From contig JAJBUQ010000039.1 in the NCBI GenBank assembly GCA_020860245.1, forward strand, positions 165,660 to 229,659: DNA of 64,000 nt, read 5' to 3'. Below the pieces are notes generated by a model. It was given only the letters and a program-made list of their open reading frames with translations, searched no databases and had not been told where the DNA came from. This DNA comes from Rikenellaceae bacterium. GTDB taxonomy: Bacteria; Bacteroidota; Bacteroidia; Bacteroidales; Rikenellaceae. Shown here piece after piece: positions 54,966-64,000 of the stretch (position 1 is the first letter of the stretch; every line of letters starts with the position of its first letter). The position numbers were made by a program, and so were the translations under genes.

Positions 54966-57758
54966 ATGATTAGAAGAATTTTTCTATTATTACTGTCGGT
55001 AATTGTTATATCCTCGACAGTTTTCTCCCGAAACGAGCTTAAAGTGGAAGTGATTCCATTGTCGATACCTATTATGGAGGGGCACCTTAAAATGGGGCAT
55101 TCCGGACCTGTCGGCAAAGAGATGATCGTAAATAACAAATATCTTACCGTCGGAGGACGCCCTGTGATTCCGGTTATGGGTGAGCTCCATTTTTCACGCG
55201 TGGCGCGCGAACAATGGAGGGATCGTCTTCTAAAAATGAAAGCTAACGGTATTACTATTGTCGCTACATATTTATTTTGGATACACCACGAAGAAGCGGA
55301 AGGGGTATTCGAATGGGATGGCAGCAAAGACTTCCGTGAATTTATTAAACTCTGTCAAGAGTTAGGATTATACATATATCCCCGTGTAGGACCGTGGTGT
55401 CACGGAGAAGTACGCAACGGTGGAACACCGGATTGGATACTTAAAAAAGAATTGATCGGCAACCGGACCAATGATCCTGTATACCAGTCTTATGTTAAAC
55501 GATATTTTAAGGAGATAGCCCGCCAGATGGAGGGGCTGCTTTATAAGGACGGAGGACCAATAATAGGGATTCAACTGGAGAACGAATATTGGCGCGGATA
55601 GGGTGGAGAGGCCCATATACTATGGCTAAAAAAGACTGTAATAGAGCTTGGATTGGATGTTCCGCTATATACGGTTACAGGATGGGGAAATGTATCTGTT
55701 CCGGAAGATGAAGTTATTCCACTATATGGAGATTATCCTGAAGAACCGTGGATGGACAATGTTACCCGTCCGTCGAGTAATAAACCGTTTTTCTTCGACA
55801 GCAACCGTGACAGCGAGGCAATCGGTAACGAACAATTAAAAAAAGATGGTAAATATGTTGTCGATATAGGCCGGTATCCTTATTTTACCTGTGAGCTCGG
55901 CGTCGGCAATCAGTTGTCCTATCATCGCCGTCCTATACTCGACAAACTCGACGGACTCACTATCGCAACCATAAAAGTGGGCTCCGGTAGTAATCTTCCC
56001 GGATATTACGTATTCGCCGGTGGTACCAATCCGCAGAGTATTTTTACCCCGCTTCAGGAAGATCAGCAGGAGACTGGCATGTGGAACGAATATCCACGGA
56101 TGTCCTATGATTTTCAGGCCGCAATTACCGAGACGGGAGAACTCGCGGAATCATATTATCAGCTAAAAAAACTTCATTACTTCCTTATGGAGTTCGGGGA
56201 TATTCTTGCCCCTTATTCTCCGTCGTTTCCTCCGACTCCGAATAAGGAGAAAGATCTTCAATATTCCATAAGAAGCGACGGGGAGCGTGGATTCCTGTTC
56301 GGATCGAATTACGTACGAGGTATGAGCAAGCCTGCGGTTAAAGACGTGACATTCAGTGTAAAATTAGACAGAGAAATTTTAAAATTTCCAAGCGAAGGTT
56401 TAAGTATCCCGGATAGTTCGGTATTCATCTTCCCGTTTAATTTCGATCTTAACGGAGTTACCCTCAAATATGCTACTGCCCAAATGCTTGCATCGCCGAG
56501 AACTAATTTGTGGGTATTCTTCCAGCCGGAAGGTATAAATACTGAATTTGCGATTGACGGCGGCGGTGTATCGTGGGTTGAGGCCTCTTCGGGTAATGTG
56601 GTTGAGAGCAAGGGAGTTTACTATGTAAAAAATATCAATGGGGGAATAGGCGAGGGCATAACCATCAAAATGAGCGACGGAGCACTACGAACGATTTATT
56701 TACTCACTGAAAAAGAAGCTCTGCAAAGTTGGTTGTTCCGTGACGGGGGAAGAAAATTTTTCTTCGTCTCGGATGCGGATCTTACTATCGACAACCGCAG
56801 ATTAAATGTGGTTTATAAAAATGATTTTTATATAGCTTCATTCGGAGAAGTCCCTGAATTAAACGATAAATTCCTATCGAAGGGCAGTGTTACGGAGAGA
56901 GAAGGCTGTAAAGTATATTATTATTTTAATAATAATAGTTATAACGACACTCCTCAATTAGCGGAAGCGAGCCTATTCGACGGAGCCCAACGTTTATTGA
57001 TGACCGTAAATGAAGTACCCCTCAAGCAGCAATTGTGGCATAAATTCTTCTTCAAAGAGTTCGGGCTGTATAATTCTGCGGATATCAGAAGTGCTAAATT
57101 ATATATTTATGCTGATTTGATTCCTGAAGTGCGCGTTAATAATAAATATGTCAATCAGAATACTGCGGCTAAAACGATAAACGTTCTGGATATTACCGGA
57201 TATGTTGTCAAGGGAGAGAATATTCTTCAGATAGGATTCCCGCTGACCACTGAGCCTGCTGTGATGGCAGCGGTAATGGAGATAGTATTCCATAATAACA
57301 ATCGAGTGGTTATAAAATCTGGTGAAGATTGGCTCTCTTTGGAACAGTATGTCGCTCCAGTCCCGTGGACGTCTGTTAGAAGTAATGCTAAACCGTCAGT
57401 TATCGCAGAAGAAGTGGACATAGATGAAAATTTAAAAGAAAAATACTACCGTCTGAATGTTCCATATAGTGCGTTTGACGGTGTTAACAATCTATACTTA
57501 TATGTAGATTATTCCGGAGATACGGGGAGCGCTTACATCGGACACAAATTAGTTTGCGACAGCTTCAATAATGGGACCACATGGAAGATGAATCTCTCGA
57601 CGTACCGCTCTTTAATCGAAGGCGGTGGATTGGAATTTATAATTAAGCCTCTGAACTCCGATGCCCGTATAAGATTCGATAGAGAGATCGACCATGCTGC
57701 TAAAATAAGCGGTTACAGGATCATACCCGAATATAAAATCACTGCGCCGTTACGATAA
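54966..57758 (+). pseudogene. Glycoside hydrolase family 35 beta-galactosidase with in-frame TAG
   Basis: A 930-codon secreted enzyme is interrupted once. The first part has a signal peptide (about 1-21), GELHFSRVAREQWRDRLLKM, GLYIYPRVGPWCHGEVRNGG and the acid/base motif GIQLENEYWRG, then TAG at 55599-55601. The same frame resumes at once with GGEAHILWLKKT and continues through YPYFTCELGVGNQLSYHRRP, which holds the nucleophile-region Glu, to several C-terminal beta domains ending at 57758. Only the codon after WRG is affected, so a single base change would repair the gene. It would have cleaved beta-galactosides such as galactan, which fits the pectate lyase at 44.4 kb. Without read-through the product lacks the nucleophile and is dead. 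Confidence 0.9.
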
Positions 57759-57777
57759 TTTGCTGCACGTTTATAGG

Positions 57778-57808
57778 AATCCCGGACCTTATGGCCGGGA
57801 TTTTTTAA
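57778..57808 (+). terminator. Terminator of the GH35 gene
   Basis: AATCCCGG (57778-57785) pairs with CCGGGATT (57795-57802), followed by TTTT. Translation starts annotated upstream of this hairpin would be inside the terminator. Confidence 0.75.
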
Positions 57809-57849
57809 TGGTATTCTTTTTGATTCGTAAATTTAAAACATTCAGGAAT

Positions 57850-58020
57850 ATGGGAAGAAGGGAAGAACTTGAAAAAGAACTTGAAATAGCGCAGGACCGA
57901 TTAGATAATGCTCCTAAAGATACGCCTAAGGAAGTGCTCGATGCTTGGAGAAAAGAGTACGATAGCGTCTCGTTCGAACTTAATAATTTATACGACGATT
58001 ACGAGACCCAATCAGAATAA
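57850..58020 (+). CDS. Small acidic coiled-coil protein
   Basis: This 56-residue protein begins MGRREELEKELEIAQDRLDN and is almost wholly helical and charged, with a pattern consistent with a short helical hairpin or coiled coil broken at APKDTPKEV. The frame extends upstream to 57760, but that part runs through the GH35 terminator, so the ATG at 57850 is the likely start. No function is known to me. It stands alone, 115 bases before the Asp-rich protein. Confidence 0.65.
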   Translation: MGRREELEKELEIAQDRLDNAPKDTPKEVLDAWRKEYDSVSFELNNLYDDYETQSE

Positions 58021-58134
58021 TCCGCAGTACCATTTATTTGTTCGGTAAGATTCGATTTTGATTAATATTCATGTCATTTTAGTACACTATTTGTATGTTT
58101 TAACATAGAAATATTCACTTAAAAAACAAATACC

Positions 58135-58746
58135 ATGAAAAAAGATCAGATTAACGATGTAAGCTGTGACCCATGTAATGAAACCTTTAAACAAGGGGTA
58201 GACAGTGTAGTGGACAAAGTAGACGGATATAGCCATAAAGACCACCGTGAAAAGAGAAGAGAGGTAGAGGATGCCTTTGATAATGATAAGGACTCTTATA
58301 AAGAAGATAAAAAAAACGATAAGCTGTCGGATACCGTGGCCGCAGGCACTACTGCTACCGCAGGTCTTGCAGGGGCAGGCGCTGCTTCTACCAGTGAAAT
58401 TCAGGACCGTACGGGAGAGACTTCTTCTGCAAATTCTTGCGGAATGAAGAATGATTATTCCGATAATAAAATTCAGGATCGTGACGTCAATGCAGCAAAT
58501 AAGTATACCGAGTCGGACATTAAATCGAATGATTCTTGGAAGGAGGATAATTCGAATGACAATACAATGTGCGGATGTGGAAGCGACAATCTTGAAGATT
58601 CTTTTCGCGGAAGCGACGATATTTCTGGAATGAACTCATCTGATGACGATTCGGATTCTTATGATGACAGCAATGATCTTATCGCTGTTGTAGAAGAGAT
58701 AAATATTTATCAGTTCGACACAGATGATGACAAGAATAAAAATTAA
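58135..58746 (+). CDS. Asp/Ser/Asn-rich, largely disordered protein
   Basis: I do not recognise this 203-residue protein. By my count 38 residues are Asp. The N-terminal third is charged (HKDHREKRREVEDAFDNDK), the middle holds a Gly/Ala/Thr stretch (VAAGTTATAGLAGAGAAST) that is the only hydrophobic part, and the C-terminal half is a low-complexity Asp/Ser/Asn region with SSDDDSDSYDDSND. Five Cys occur, two in DVSCDPC and two in MCGCG. There is no signal peptide. The final segment LIAVVEEINIYQF is more ordered. Calcium binding or a stress/desiccation role can be imagined but nothing in the sequence shows it. A terminator lies about 150 bases downstream. Confidence 0.65.
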   Translation: MKKDQINDVSCDPCNETFKQGVDSVVDKVDGYSHKDHREKRREVEDAFDNDKDSYKEDKKNDKLSDTVAAGTTATAGLAGAGAASTSEIQDRTGETSSANSCGMKNDYSDNKIQDRDVNAANKYTESDIKSNDSWKEDNSNDNTMCGCGSDNLEDSFRGSDDISGMNSSDDDSDSYDDSNDLIAVVEEINIYQFDTDDDKNKN

Positions 58747-58899
58747 TGAATTGTAGAAGAAGGAGACATCACAGATTGAAACATATTTATAAGCTGTGAA
58801 AAACCGAATTTTATTCTAATAAATCTATTGAAATATGTGCAGTCAAGTTTACTTGAATTGCCGGACCGCCTCCTATATTTACAAATCAATTTAGTGTGG

Positions 58900-58926
58900 A
58901 CCCGCTTCGGAAGAGGCGGGTTTTTT
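58900..58926 (+). terminator. Rho-independent terminator upstream of the flippase gene
   Basis: ACCCGCTTC pairs with GAGGCGGGT around GGAA, followed by six T. It ends the transcript of the Asp-rich protein or of an unseen RNA in 58747-58899. Confidence 0.7.
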
Positions 58927-58970
58927 ATGTGCAGTACGGAAAAATCTGTTCCTACTGTCTGCGAATTTAT

Positions 58971-58978
58971 TAACTTTG
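58971..58978 (+). promoter_or_regulatory. Bacteroidetes -7 element (TAACTTTG) for the flippase-dut-anSME operon
   Basis: TAACTTTG lies 24 bases upstream of the ATG at 59003. Confidence 0.55.
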
Positions 58979-59002
58979 GGAGTTTAATCGCAGATAGTTT
59001 CA

Positions 59003-60478
59003 ATGGGCAACCTGAAGGCGCTTGCCGGACAAACGGCAATATACGGTGTAAGTACGATAGTTACGAGATTTCTAAGTTATATGTTGAATCCGTATCTCAC
59101 CCGTATTCTAACCCCGGAAGAGTTCGGTGTAATCAACGATTTTTATGCTATAATACCGTTTATGCTCGTTCTTCTTACAATGGGTATGGAGACAGGATAT
59201 TTTCGTTTCACCGGCAAAGCCGGATCCCTTGCGGAGAAGAACAATGTATTCCGTACTACGTGGGGGGCGGTAGATCTTGTCAGTACCGTCTTCATGATAT
59301 TGGTGGTTCTTTTTTACCGTAAGATCGCCGTAATTATGGAGTATCCAGGTACGCCGTGGTATATTCTTATCGTCGGATCTATAATATTTCTGGATACCAT
59401 TGCAGCAGTCCCGTTCGCAAGACTTAGGGAGCAAGGTAAGGCATATCGTTATATGACGGTGAGGCTGGCTATGATAATAACCACTGTTATACTTACGCTG
59501 TTCTTTTATTCCGTTATGCCGAGAATCGGTAGTTTGTCATTCCTATACCATAAGGAATATCTTCCTGTTTATTATCTTATCGCTAATTTGGCATCCAGCG
59601 TTATCGCCCTTCCCCTTCTTTACCCTGCCTATAAAGGATTGACCCCGAAGATTGACTTCAAACTCTTTAAAATTATATTTTTCTATTCGCTGCCTTTGTT
59701 ATTGAGTGGAATTGCCAACACAGCTAATGATTTTATAGACAGGCAGTTTATAAAGTACCTTATGCCATCGGATAGTGCTCTGAGTCAGTTGGGGATATAT
59801 GCCGCTGTTGTGAAGATAGGGGTTGTTATGATACTCTTCGTGCAAATGTACAGAATTGCCGCAGAGCCGTTCTTCCTTTCGAATTTCAAAAAAGAAGAGT
59901 TCGGGAAGCTGAATGCCGAAGCGATGAAATATTTTATTATGGTGTCGGTATTTATATTCCTTGTAATTGCTTTGTTCCCGGAGGTATTCCAATTGCTTAT
60001 AGGAGCGGATTACCGTGAGGGGATATATATTCTTCCTGTTGTGCTGTGCTCAAATATACTCAGCGGGGTTGTGCTGAACCTCTCATTCTGGTATAAGCAA
60101 ACAGGTAAAACGAATATTGCCCTCATAATAACCTTCTCTGGCCTTATGGTTACTGCCGTATTAAATATCATACTGATTCCACAAATAGGTTATCTCGGTG
60201 CTGCTCTTGCAAGGCTTGCATGCGAGATTGTTATGGTAACGATCAGTTACTCAATGATGCAAAAATATTACCCTATACCTTACGATATTAAGCGTATAGG
60301 GAGCTATTTCCTTGCAGGGGGGATCCTGTACGGAATGGGTTTGTTGGCTGAAGGGTTACCGTACCTACTCAAGTTTACAGTCGATGCGATATTACTGTCG
60401 CTGTTCTTGATTTTTGCGGTAAAGAAGGAAAATCTGGACGTTAGAGGCTTGTTAAAATCGATAATAAAAAATAGATGA
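59003..60478 (+). CDS. Oligosaccharide flippase (Wzx/MATE-like polysaccharide biosynthesis protein)
   Basis: This 491-residue membrane protein has about 14 helices and the N-terminal [20 protein letters not shown] and [14 protein letters not shown] segments typical of Wzx/MviN-type O-unit flippases. These move undecaprenyl-linked sugars across the inner membrane. No glycosyltransferase cluster surrounds it, which is unusual, since such genes normally sit in O-antigen or capsule loci. The stop overlaps the dut start by four bases (ATGA), so the two are co-translated. Confidence 0.9.
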   Translation: MGNLKALAGQTAIYGVSTIVTRFLSYMLNPYLTRILTPEEFGVINDFYAIIPFMLVLLTMGMETGYFRFTGKAGSLAEKNNVFRTTWGAVDLVSTVFMILVVLFYRKIAVIMEYPGTPWYILIVGSIIFLDTIAAVPFARLREQGKAYRYMTVRLAMIITTVILTLFFYSVMPRIGSLSFLYHKEYLPVYYLIANLASSVIALPLLYPAYKGLTPKIDFKLFKIIFFYSLPLLLSGIANTANDFIDRQFIKYLMPSDSALSQLGIYAAVVKIGVVMILFVQMYRIAAEPFFLSNFKKEEFGKLNAEAMKYFIMVSVFIFLVIALFPEVFQLLIGADYREGIYILPVVLCSNILSGVVLNLSFWYKQTGKTNIALIITFSGLMVTAVLNIILIPQIGYLGAALARLACEIVMVTISYSMMQKYYPIPYDIKRIGSYFLAGGILYGMGLLAEGLPYLLKFTVDAILLSLFLIFAVKKENLDVRGLLKSIIKNR

Positions 60479-60909
60479 AAATAAAAGTTATAAACAAATC
60501 GGCATTCGACCTGCCTCAGTACGAGACGGTATCTGCCGCAGGCATGGATGTGAGGGCCAATATTACGGAGTCTGTAATTATTAAACCTCTTGATCGGATC
60601 ATTGTTCCGACAGGACTATTTGTGGAATTACCTGAGGGGCACGAGATACAGGTGCGCCCCCGAAGCGGACTTGCAGCAAAATTAGGAATAACTGTTCTTA
60701 ATTCTCCCGGAACGATAGATCCGGATTACAGAGGGGAAATAAAGGTTATCCTTGTGAATTTATCCCACGATGAATTCGAACTCAGGCCTGCGGAGAGAAT
60801 AGCCCAGTTCGTTTTCGCCAGATTTGAACGTGTGGATTGGGAGCTTACCGATAAACTCTCCGATACTGAGCGCGGTGCCGGAGGATTCGGATCGACAGGA
60901 ACTAAATAA
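60475..60909 (+). CDS. dut: Deoxyuridine 5'-triphosphate nucleotidohydrolase
   Basis: This 144-residue trimeric dUTPase removes dUTP and yields dUMP for thymidylate synthesis. The five motifs are present: AGMDVRAN (I), RPRSGLAAK (II), [18 protein letters not shown] (III, with catalytic Asp), [11 protein letters not shown] (IV) and [10 protein letters not shown] (V). It overlaps the flippase stop by four bases and the anSME start by one (TAATG). Confidence 0.96.
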   Translation: MKIKVINKSAFDLPQYETVSAAGMDVRANITESVIIKPLDRIIVPTGLFVELPEGHEIQVRPRSGLAAKLGITVLNSPGTIDPDYRGEIKVILVNLSHDEFELRPAERIAQFVFARFERVDWELTDKLSDTERGAGGFGSTGTK

Positions 60910-62171
60910 TGGTGAGGAAGAGATCTGTAACATTCTCCGAAGCACAATCCAGAAGAGGTCCCGTGACCTTTTCTTCCATGGTAAAACCTGTTGGACCGCG
61001 TTGTAATCTCGGTTGCGATTACTGTTATTATCTCGATAAAGTGCGTATTTACGGGGATTCAAAGGGTGTAATGGATGATCGGACATTGGAGGAGTATGTC
61101 CGACAGTACATCTGCGGAAGCGATTCTGAAAATATTGTTTTTGTGTGGCATGGCGGAGAACCTTTACTCGCAGGAATCGAATTTTATCGCAGGGCTCTGG
61201 AATATCAGAGTAAATATTCCGGAAATAAAAAGATAGAGAATACCTTACAGACCAACGGTGTACTGCTTGATGACCAGTGGAACTCTTTTTTCAAAGAGAA
61301 TAATTTTCTGATAGGGGTATCTGTCGATGGTCCACAGGATATTCATGATCGTTACCGTAAGGATAAGGCCGGTAATCCAACCTTCACAAAGGTCATGCGC
61401 GGAATTGAAAATCTTATTCGGCATAATGTGGAATTTAATACACTTACAGTCGTGAACGATGCGAATGAAAGTAGAGGTAGGGATGTTTACCGGTTTTTAA
61501 AATCCATCGGCAGTCGTTTTATGCAGTTCCTGCCTGCGGTAGAATATGTGAAGTCGGTGGAGGGGTGCGACAAGCCAATTGTGGTTGCACCGAATGAAGA
61601 GGGAAGTAAGCCCGCATCATGGTCTGTGTCATCTTCCGGTTACGGAACATTCCTGATCGATATTTTCGATAATTGGATTATTGGAGACGTAGGGAATTAT
61701 TATGTCCAGATATTCGATGCCATGCTCGCTAATTGGTGCGGTGTCCATGCGGGGGTTTGTACATTGTGCGAGGCCTGCGGAGGTTCACTGGTCACGGAAC
61801 AGAACGGCGATACTTTTATGTGCGACCACTTCGTATTCCCGGAGTATAAGTTAGGGAACATTAACGATAAAGAACTTAGACATTTGTTCAGTTCGCCGGA
61901 ACAATTTATATTCGGACTGGATAAGCGGAATTCCCTGCCTGCGGAGTGCTTAAAGTGTAGATACTATTTTGCCTGTAAAGGAGAGTGTCCAAAGCATCGC
62001 TTCGACTTTTCGCAAGATGGAACTCGTAGCAAGTACGCTTTATGCGGAGGGATGCAGGCCTTTATCAAACATATAGATCCTTATATGAATTATATGCGCG
62101 ATCTCATTTCACGGAATATTCCTCCTGCTTATGTGAATTCGTGGGCACGGAAGCGGATGGGATTCATATAA
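60909..62171 (+). CDS. Anaerobic sulfatase-maturating enzyme (radical SAM/SPASM)
   Basis: This 420-residue enzyme oxidises the active-site Cys or Ser of sulfatases to formylglycine without oxygen. The radical-SAM motif is Cys32, 36 and 39 in RCNLGCDYCYY, preceded by the MVKPVGP element, and VWHGGEPLLAG and TNGVLLDD are typical of anSME. The SPASM region has CTLCEACGG, TFMCDHF and CLKCRYYFACKGECPKHRF, enough cysteines for two auxiliary clusters. It would serve the sulfatases used on sulfated mucin or algal glycans, none of which is in this window. It is the third gene of the flippase-dut-anSME unit. Confidence 0.93.
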   Translation: MVRKRSVTFSEAQSRRGPVTFSSMVKPVGPRCNLGCDYCYYLDKVRIYGDSKGVMDDRTLEEYVRQYICGSDSENIVFVWHGGEPLLAGIEFYRRALEYQSKYSGNKKIENTLQTNGVLLDDQWNSFFKENNFLIGVSVDGPQDIHDRYRKDKAGNPTFTKVMRGIENLIRHNVEFNTLTVVNDANESRGRDVYRFLKSIGSRFMQFLPAVEYVKSVEGCDKPIVVAPNEEGSKPASWSVSSSGYGTFLIDIFDNWIIGDVGNYYVQIFDAMLANWCGVHAGVCTLCEACGGSLVTEQNGDTFMCDHFVFPEYKLGNINDKELRHLFSSPEQFIFGLDKRNSLPAECLKCRYYFACKGECPKHRFDFSQDGTRSKYALCGGMQAFIKHIDPYMNYMRDLISRNIPPAYVNSWARKRMGFI

Positions 62172-62177
62172 TAAAAA

Positions 62178-62204
62178 AAGAGAGCTCCAAAGCTCTCCTT
62201 TTTT
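62178..62204. terminator. Bidirectional terminator between anSME and tsf
   Basis: GAGAGCT pairs with AGCTCTC around CCAA, with A-run upstream and T-run downstream, between convergent genes. Confidence 0.75.
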
Positions 62205-62219
62205 ATTGATAAATATGAT

Positions 62220-63044
62220 TTAATCGTTAAGAGAGAATCTCTTATAAGCGACAACCGTTGCGTTAGGATTAGCCGATTTAATGTAAGACTCTACTGTCTC
62301 TTTGTTGTTCTTTACCAGAGCTTGGCTAAGCAGGGTATTCTCTTTAAGGAATTTGTTTACCTTACCTTCAGCGATCTTGTCGAGCATGTTCTCAGGTTTG
62401 CCTTCGAGACGTGCCTGTTCGCGACCGATCTGAAGTTCTTTTTCCAGAATCTCTGCCGGAGTGTCTTCTTTGCTGATAGCGACAGGTGCCATAGCTGCAG
62501 CCTGCATAGCTACGTCTTTGGCAACTTCTTCCGATATCGGAGCGTTAAACCCTATTAAAGCACCAAGTTTATTGTTCATGTGAATGTATGAAACACATTG
62601 CTCCGCTTCGATTTTAGCATAATAAGCGAGTTCGATCTTCTCTCCGGTCTGTCCTGATTTATCGGTTACGATAGTTTCGACGGTCTGCCCGTTTACAACG
62701 GTAGCCTTCAATGAATCGATATCCGCAGCATCATTCTCTACTGCAATATCAAGTATAGAATTTGCAGATGCGATGAAATCGGCGTTCTTAGCAACGAAAT
62801 CAGTTTCGCATGCGAGGCAAAGCATGTATGCTTTTTTGCCGTCAGCGGAAATTTTTGCTACAACAGCGCCTTCCGTAGCACTACGGTCAGCACGTTTGCT
62901 TGCAATAAGTTTACCTTTTTCGCGGATGATTTCCTGAGCTCTATCGAAGTCGCCGTTAGTTTCCTGAAGCGCTTTTTTGCAGTCCATCATACCTGCTCCG
63001 GTCATTTTACGTAATTTGGCTACGTCCGCAGCTTTTATTTCCAT
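62220..63044 (-). CDS. tsf: Elongation factor Ts
   Basis: This 274-residue guanine-nucleotide exchange factor for EF-Tu starts with a UBA-like domain (ADVAKLRKMTGAGMMDCKKAL) and contains the conserved TDFVAKN core loop that contacts EF-Tu. Supporting C-terminal segments are VAMQAAAMAP and GKVNKFLKENTLL. It follows rpsB by 33 bases, the standard rpsB-tsf order. Confidence 0.97.
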   Translation of the reverse strand: MEIKAADVAKLRKMTGAGMMDCKKALQETNGDFDRAQEIIREKGKLIASKRADRSATEGAVVAKISADGKKAYMLCLACETDFVAKNADFIASANSILDIAVENDAADIDSLKATVVNGQTVETIVTDKSGQTGEKIELAYYAKIEAEQCVSYIHMNNKLGALIGFNAPISEEVAKDVAMQAAAMAPVAISKEDTPAEILEKELQIGREQARLEGKPENMLDKIAEGKVNKFLKENTLLSQALVKNNKETVESYIKSANPNATVVAYKRFSLND

Positions 63045-63077
63045 GACTTTTTATTTTTAATGTTAAAATATGAGAAA

Positions 63078-63959
63078 TTATTCGGCCTGTGCCTGAGGCG
63101 CTTCCGTCGCTGCGGCAATTTCTGCCGGAGCAGTTTCTTCAGCGGACTCCTGGGCTGCAATTCCTTCGCCTTCAGAGAGTTCTACCTGTTCTTTGGTAGT
63201 TTTCCTGGCACGTGTAGGTTTAGCGGCCTTATTCCTTTTAGGCTCGGCAGGACCTTCTTTTTCTTTCTCTATTTTTCTTTCTGTAAGACCTTCCTGAATA
63301 GCGGAAGCAACGATATCGACGATAAGCGCAATAGATTTTGTAGCATCGTCGTTTGCTGGAATAACATAGTCTACATCTGTCGGATCACAACAAGTATCAA
63401 CCATTGCAAATACCGGGATGCTCAATTTTTTCGCTTCTTTGATAGCGTTAGCTTCTTTCTGAACGTCCACTACGAACAAGGCCGCAGGAAAACGTGTAAG
63501 GTCTGCGATAGAACCGAGGTTCTTCTCTAATTTAGCCCTTTGACGGCTGATCTGTAATTTTTCTCTTTTAGAAAAATTATCGAATGTACCATCGTTGGTC
63601 ATTTTATCGATAGTAGCCATTTTTTTAACGGCTTTGCGTATTGTGGGGAAGTTTGTAAGCATTCCGCCCGGCCATCTTTCAGTGACGTAAGGCATATTGA
63701 TAGCTGAGACTTTTTCAGCTACGATGTCTTTGGCCTGTTTTTTCGTGGCAACGAAAAGGATGCGGCGTCCCGACCTTGCGATCTGTTTGAGAGCAGCAGC
63801 AGCTTCGTCGAGCTTCACCGCTGTCTTATGCAGGTCGATAATGTGGATGCCGTTTTTCTCCATGAAAATATAAGGAGCCATTTTAGGATTCCATTTCCTT
63901 TTAAGGTGTCCGAAATGAACTCCGGCTTCTAATAATTGATTAAAATCTGTTTTGGGCAT
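63078..63959 (-). CDS. rpsB: 30S ribosomal protein S2 with acidic C-terminal tail
   Basis: This 293-residue S2 protein starts with TDFNQLLEAGVHFGHLKRKW and has the family segments IDLHKTAVKLDEA, ILFVATKKQAKD, RWPGGMLTNF and FAMVDTCCDPTDVDYVIPAND. After about residue 228 it carries a 65-residue low-complexity tail rich in Lys then in Ala/Glu (EETAPAEIAAATEAP), longer than in E. coli; tails of this kind are known in Bacteroidetes S2. It opens the rpsB-tsf operon, whose upstream genes lie beyond the window edge. Confidence 0.97.
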   Translation of the reverse strand: MPKTDFNQLLEAGVHFGHLKRKWNPKMAPYIFMEKNGIHIIDLHKTAVKLDEAAAALKQIARSGRRILFVATKKQAKDIVAEKVSAINMPYVTERWPGGMLTNFPTIRKAVKKMATIDKMTNDGTFDNFSKREKLQISRQRAKLEKNLGSIADLTRFPAALFVVDVQKEANAIKEAKKLSIPVFAMVDTCCDPTDVDYVIPANDDATKSIALIVDIVASAIQEGLTERKIEKEKEGPAEPKRNKAAKPTRARKTTKEQVELSEGEGIAAQESAEETAPAEIAAATEAPQAQAE

Positions 63960-64000
63960 TTTTTCGATCTTTAAAAATCTAATTAATCTCTTACTTCAAT

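Noticed and set aside
11709..55601. Reassignment of TAG, TAA or TGA as a sense codon
   Set aside because: All three codons serve as ordinary stops elsewhere in the window: trxA, pelA and dnaE end in TAG, many genes in TAA, and the symporter, proB and metF in TGA. Trp codons are TGG throughout.
57760..57849. N-terminal extension of the small coiled-coil protein
   Set aside because: It runs through the GH35 terminator hairpin, so the ATG at 57850 is the better start.
1..64000. CRISPR arrays, insertion sequences, prophage or toxin-antitoxin loci
   Set aside because: No regularly spaced direct repeats, transposase, integrase or phage structural proteins, and no paired small genes with toxin or antitoxin features were seen.
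1..64000. tRNA or rRNA genes
   Set aside because: No cloverleaf with a GTTCGANTC-type T-loop and CCA-proximal stem was found outside coding regions; matches such as that near 6383 lie inside polA.

Overview
The window reads as chromosomal DNA from an anaerobic or microaerobic member of the Bacteroidales. The grounds are: TAnnTTTG-type promoter elements 15-50 bases ahead of many genes with few Shine-Dalgarno sites; Bacteroidales-type versions of CydA, Tex, RelA/SpoT, RpsB and a COG2509 FAD protein; carboxynorspermidine synthase; an anaerobic sulfatase-maturase; and secreted GH2, GH35 and PL10 polysaccharide enzymes. The dehypoxanthine futalosine cyclase (MqnC) points to futalosine-route menaquinone synthesis, which within the order fits Rikenellaceae/Alistipes-like lineages. 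That family assignment is inference.

Layout. 0-8.6 kb: 5' end of a HydG/ThiH-like radical-SAM gene, a sodium symporter, a 2[4Fe-4S] ferredoxin, mqnC, carboxynorspermidine synthase, polA-queD and era. 8.6-17.2 kb: a broken GH2 gene, two small cell-envelope genes, the cytochrome bd operon (cydA, a cydB with a premature stop, and a possible frameshifted small upstream gene) and an intact GH2 beta-galactosidase. 17.1-32.4 kb: folC, an LTA-synthase-like protein, metF, relA/spoT, a membrane protein, a cupin, a polyprenol-phosphate glycosyltransferase, a short secreted GH20-like protein, dapA-proB, and a deacetylase/PAP2/HAD operon. 32.6-40.8 kb: dnaE, thioredoxin, YhcH, tag, diacylglycerol kinase, apbE and an AI-2E permease. 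40.8-44.3 kb: a TPP-riboswitch-controlled thiamin operon. 44.4-48.3 kb: pectate lyase, fabG, one pseudogene and glyA. 48.5-57.8 kb: four consecutive damaged genes (a lipoprotein, tex, a gadC-like permease and a GH35 beta-galactosidase), interrupted only by an intact pseI. 57.8-64 kb: two small acidic proteins, the overlapping set flippase-dut-anSME, then tsf and rpsB.

How it fits together: menaquinone made by the futalosine route would feed cytochrome bd; the GH2, GH35 and PL10 enzymes would attack pectin or galactan; anSME would activate sulfatases encoded elsewhere; the rest is core metabolism and information processing.

The main surprise is the number of lesions. Eight loci carry in-frame stops or frameshifts, several in genes that are normally conserved (cydB, tex). 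Each looks like a one- or two-base event in an otherwise well-preserved reading frame. That fits either recent gene decay or base-level assembly error, and the sequence alone cannot separate the two. I found no CRISPR array, transposon, prophage, tRNA or rRNA, and no convincing multi-gene system that is new.
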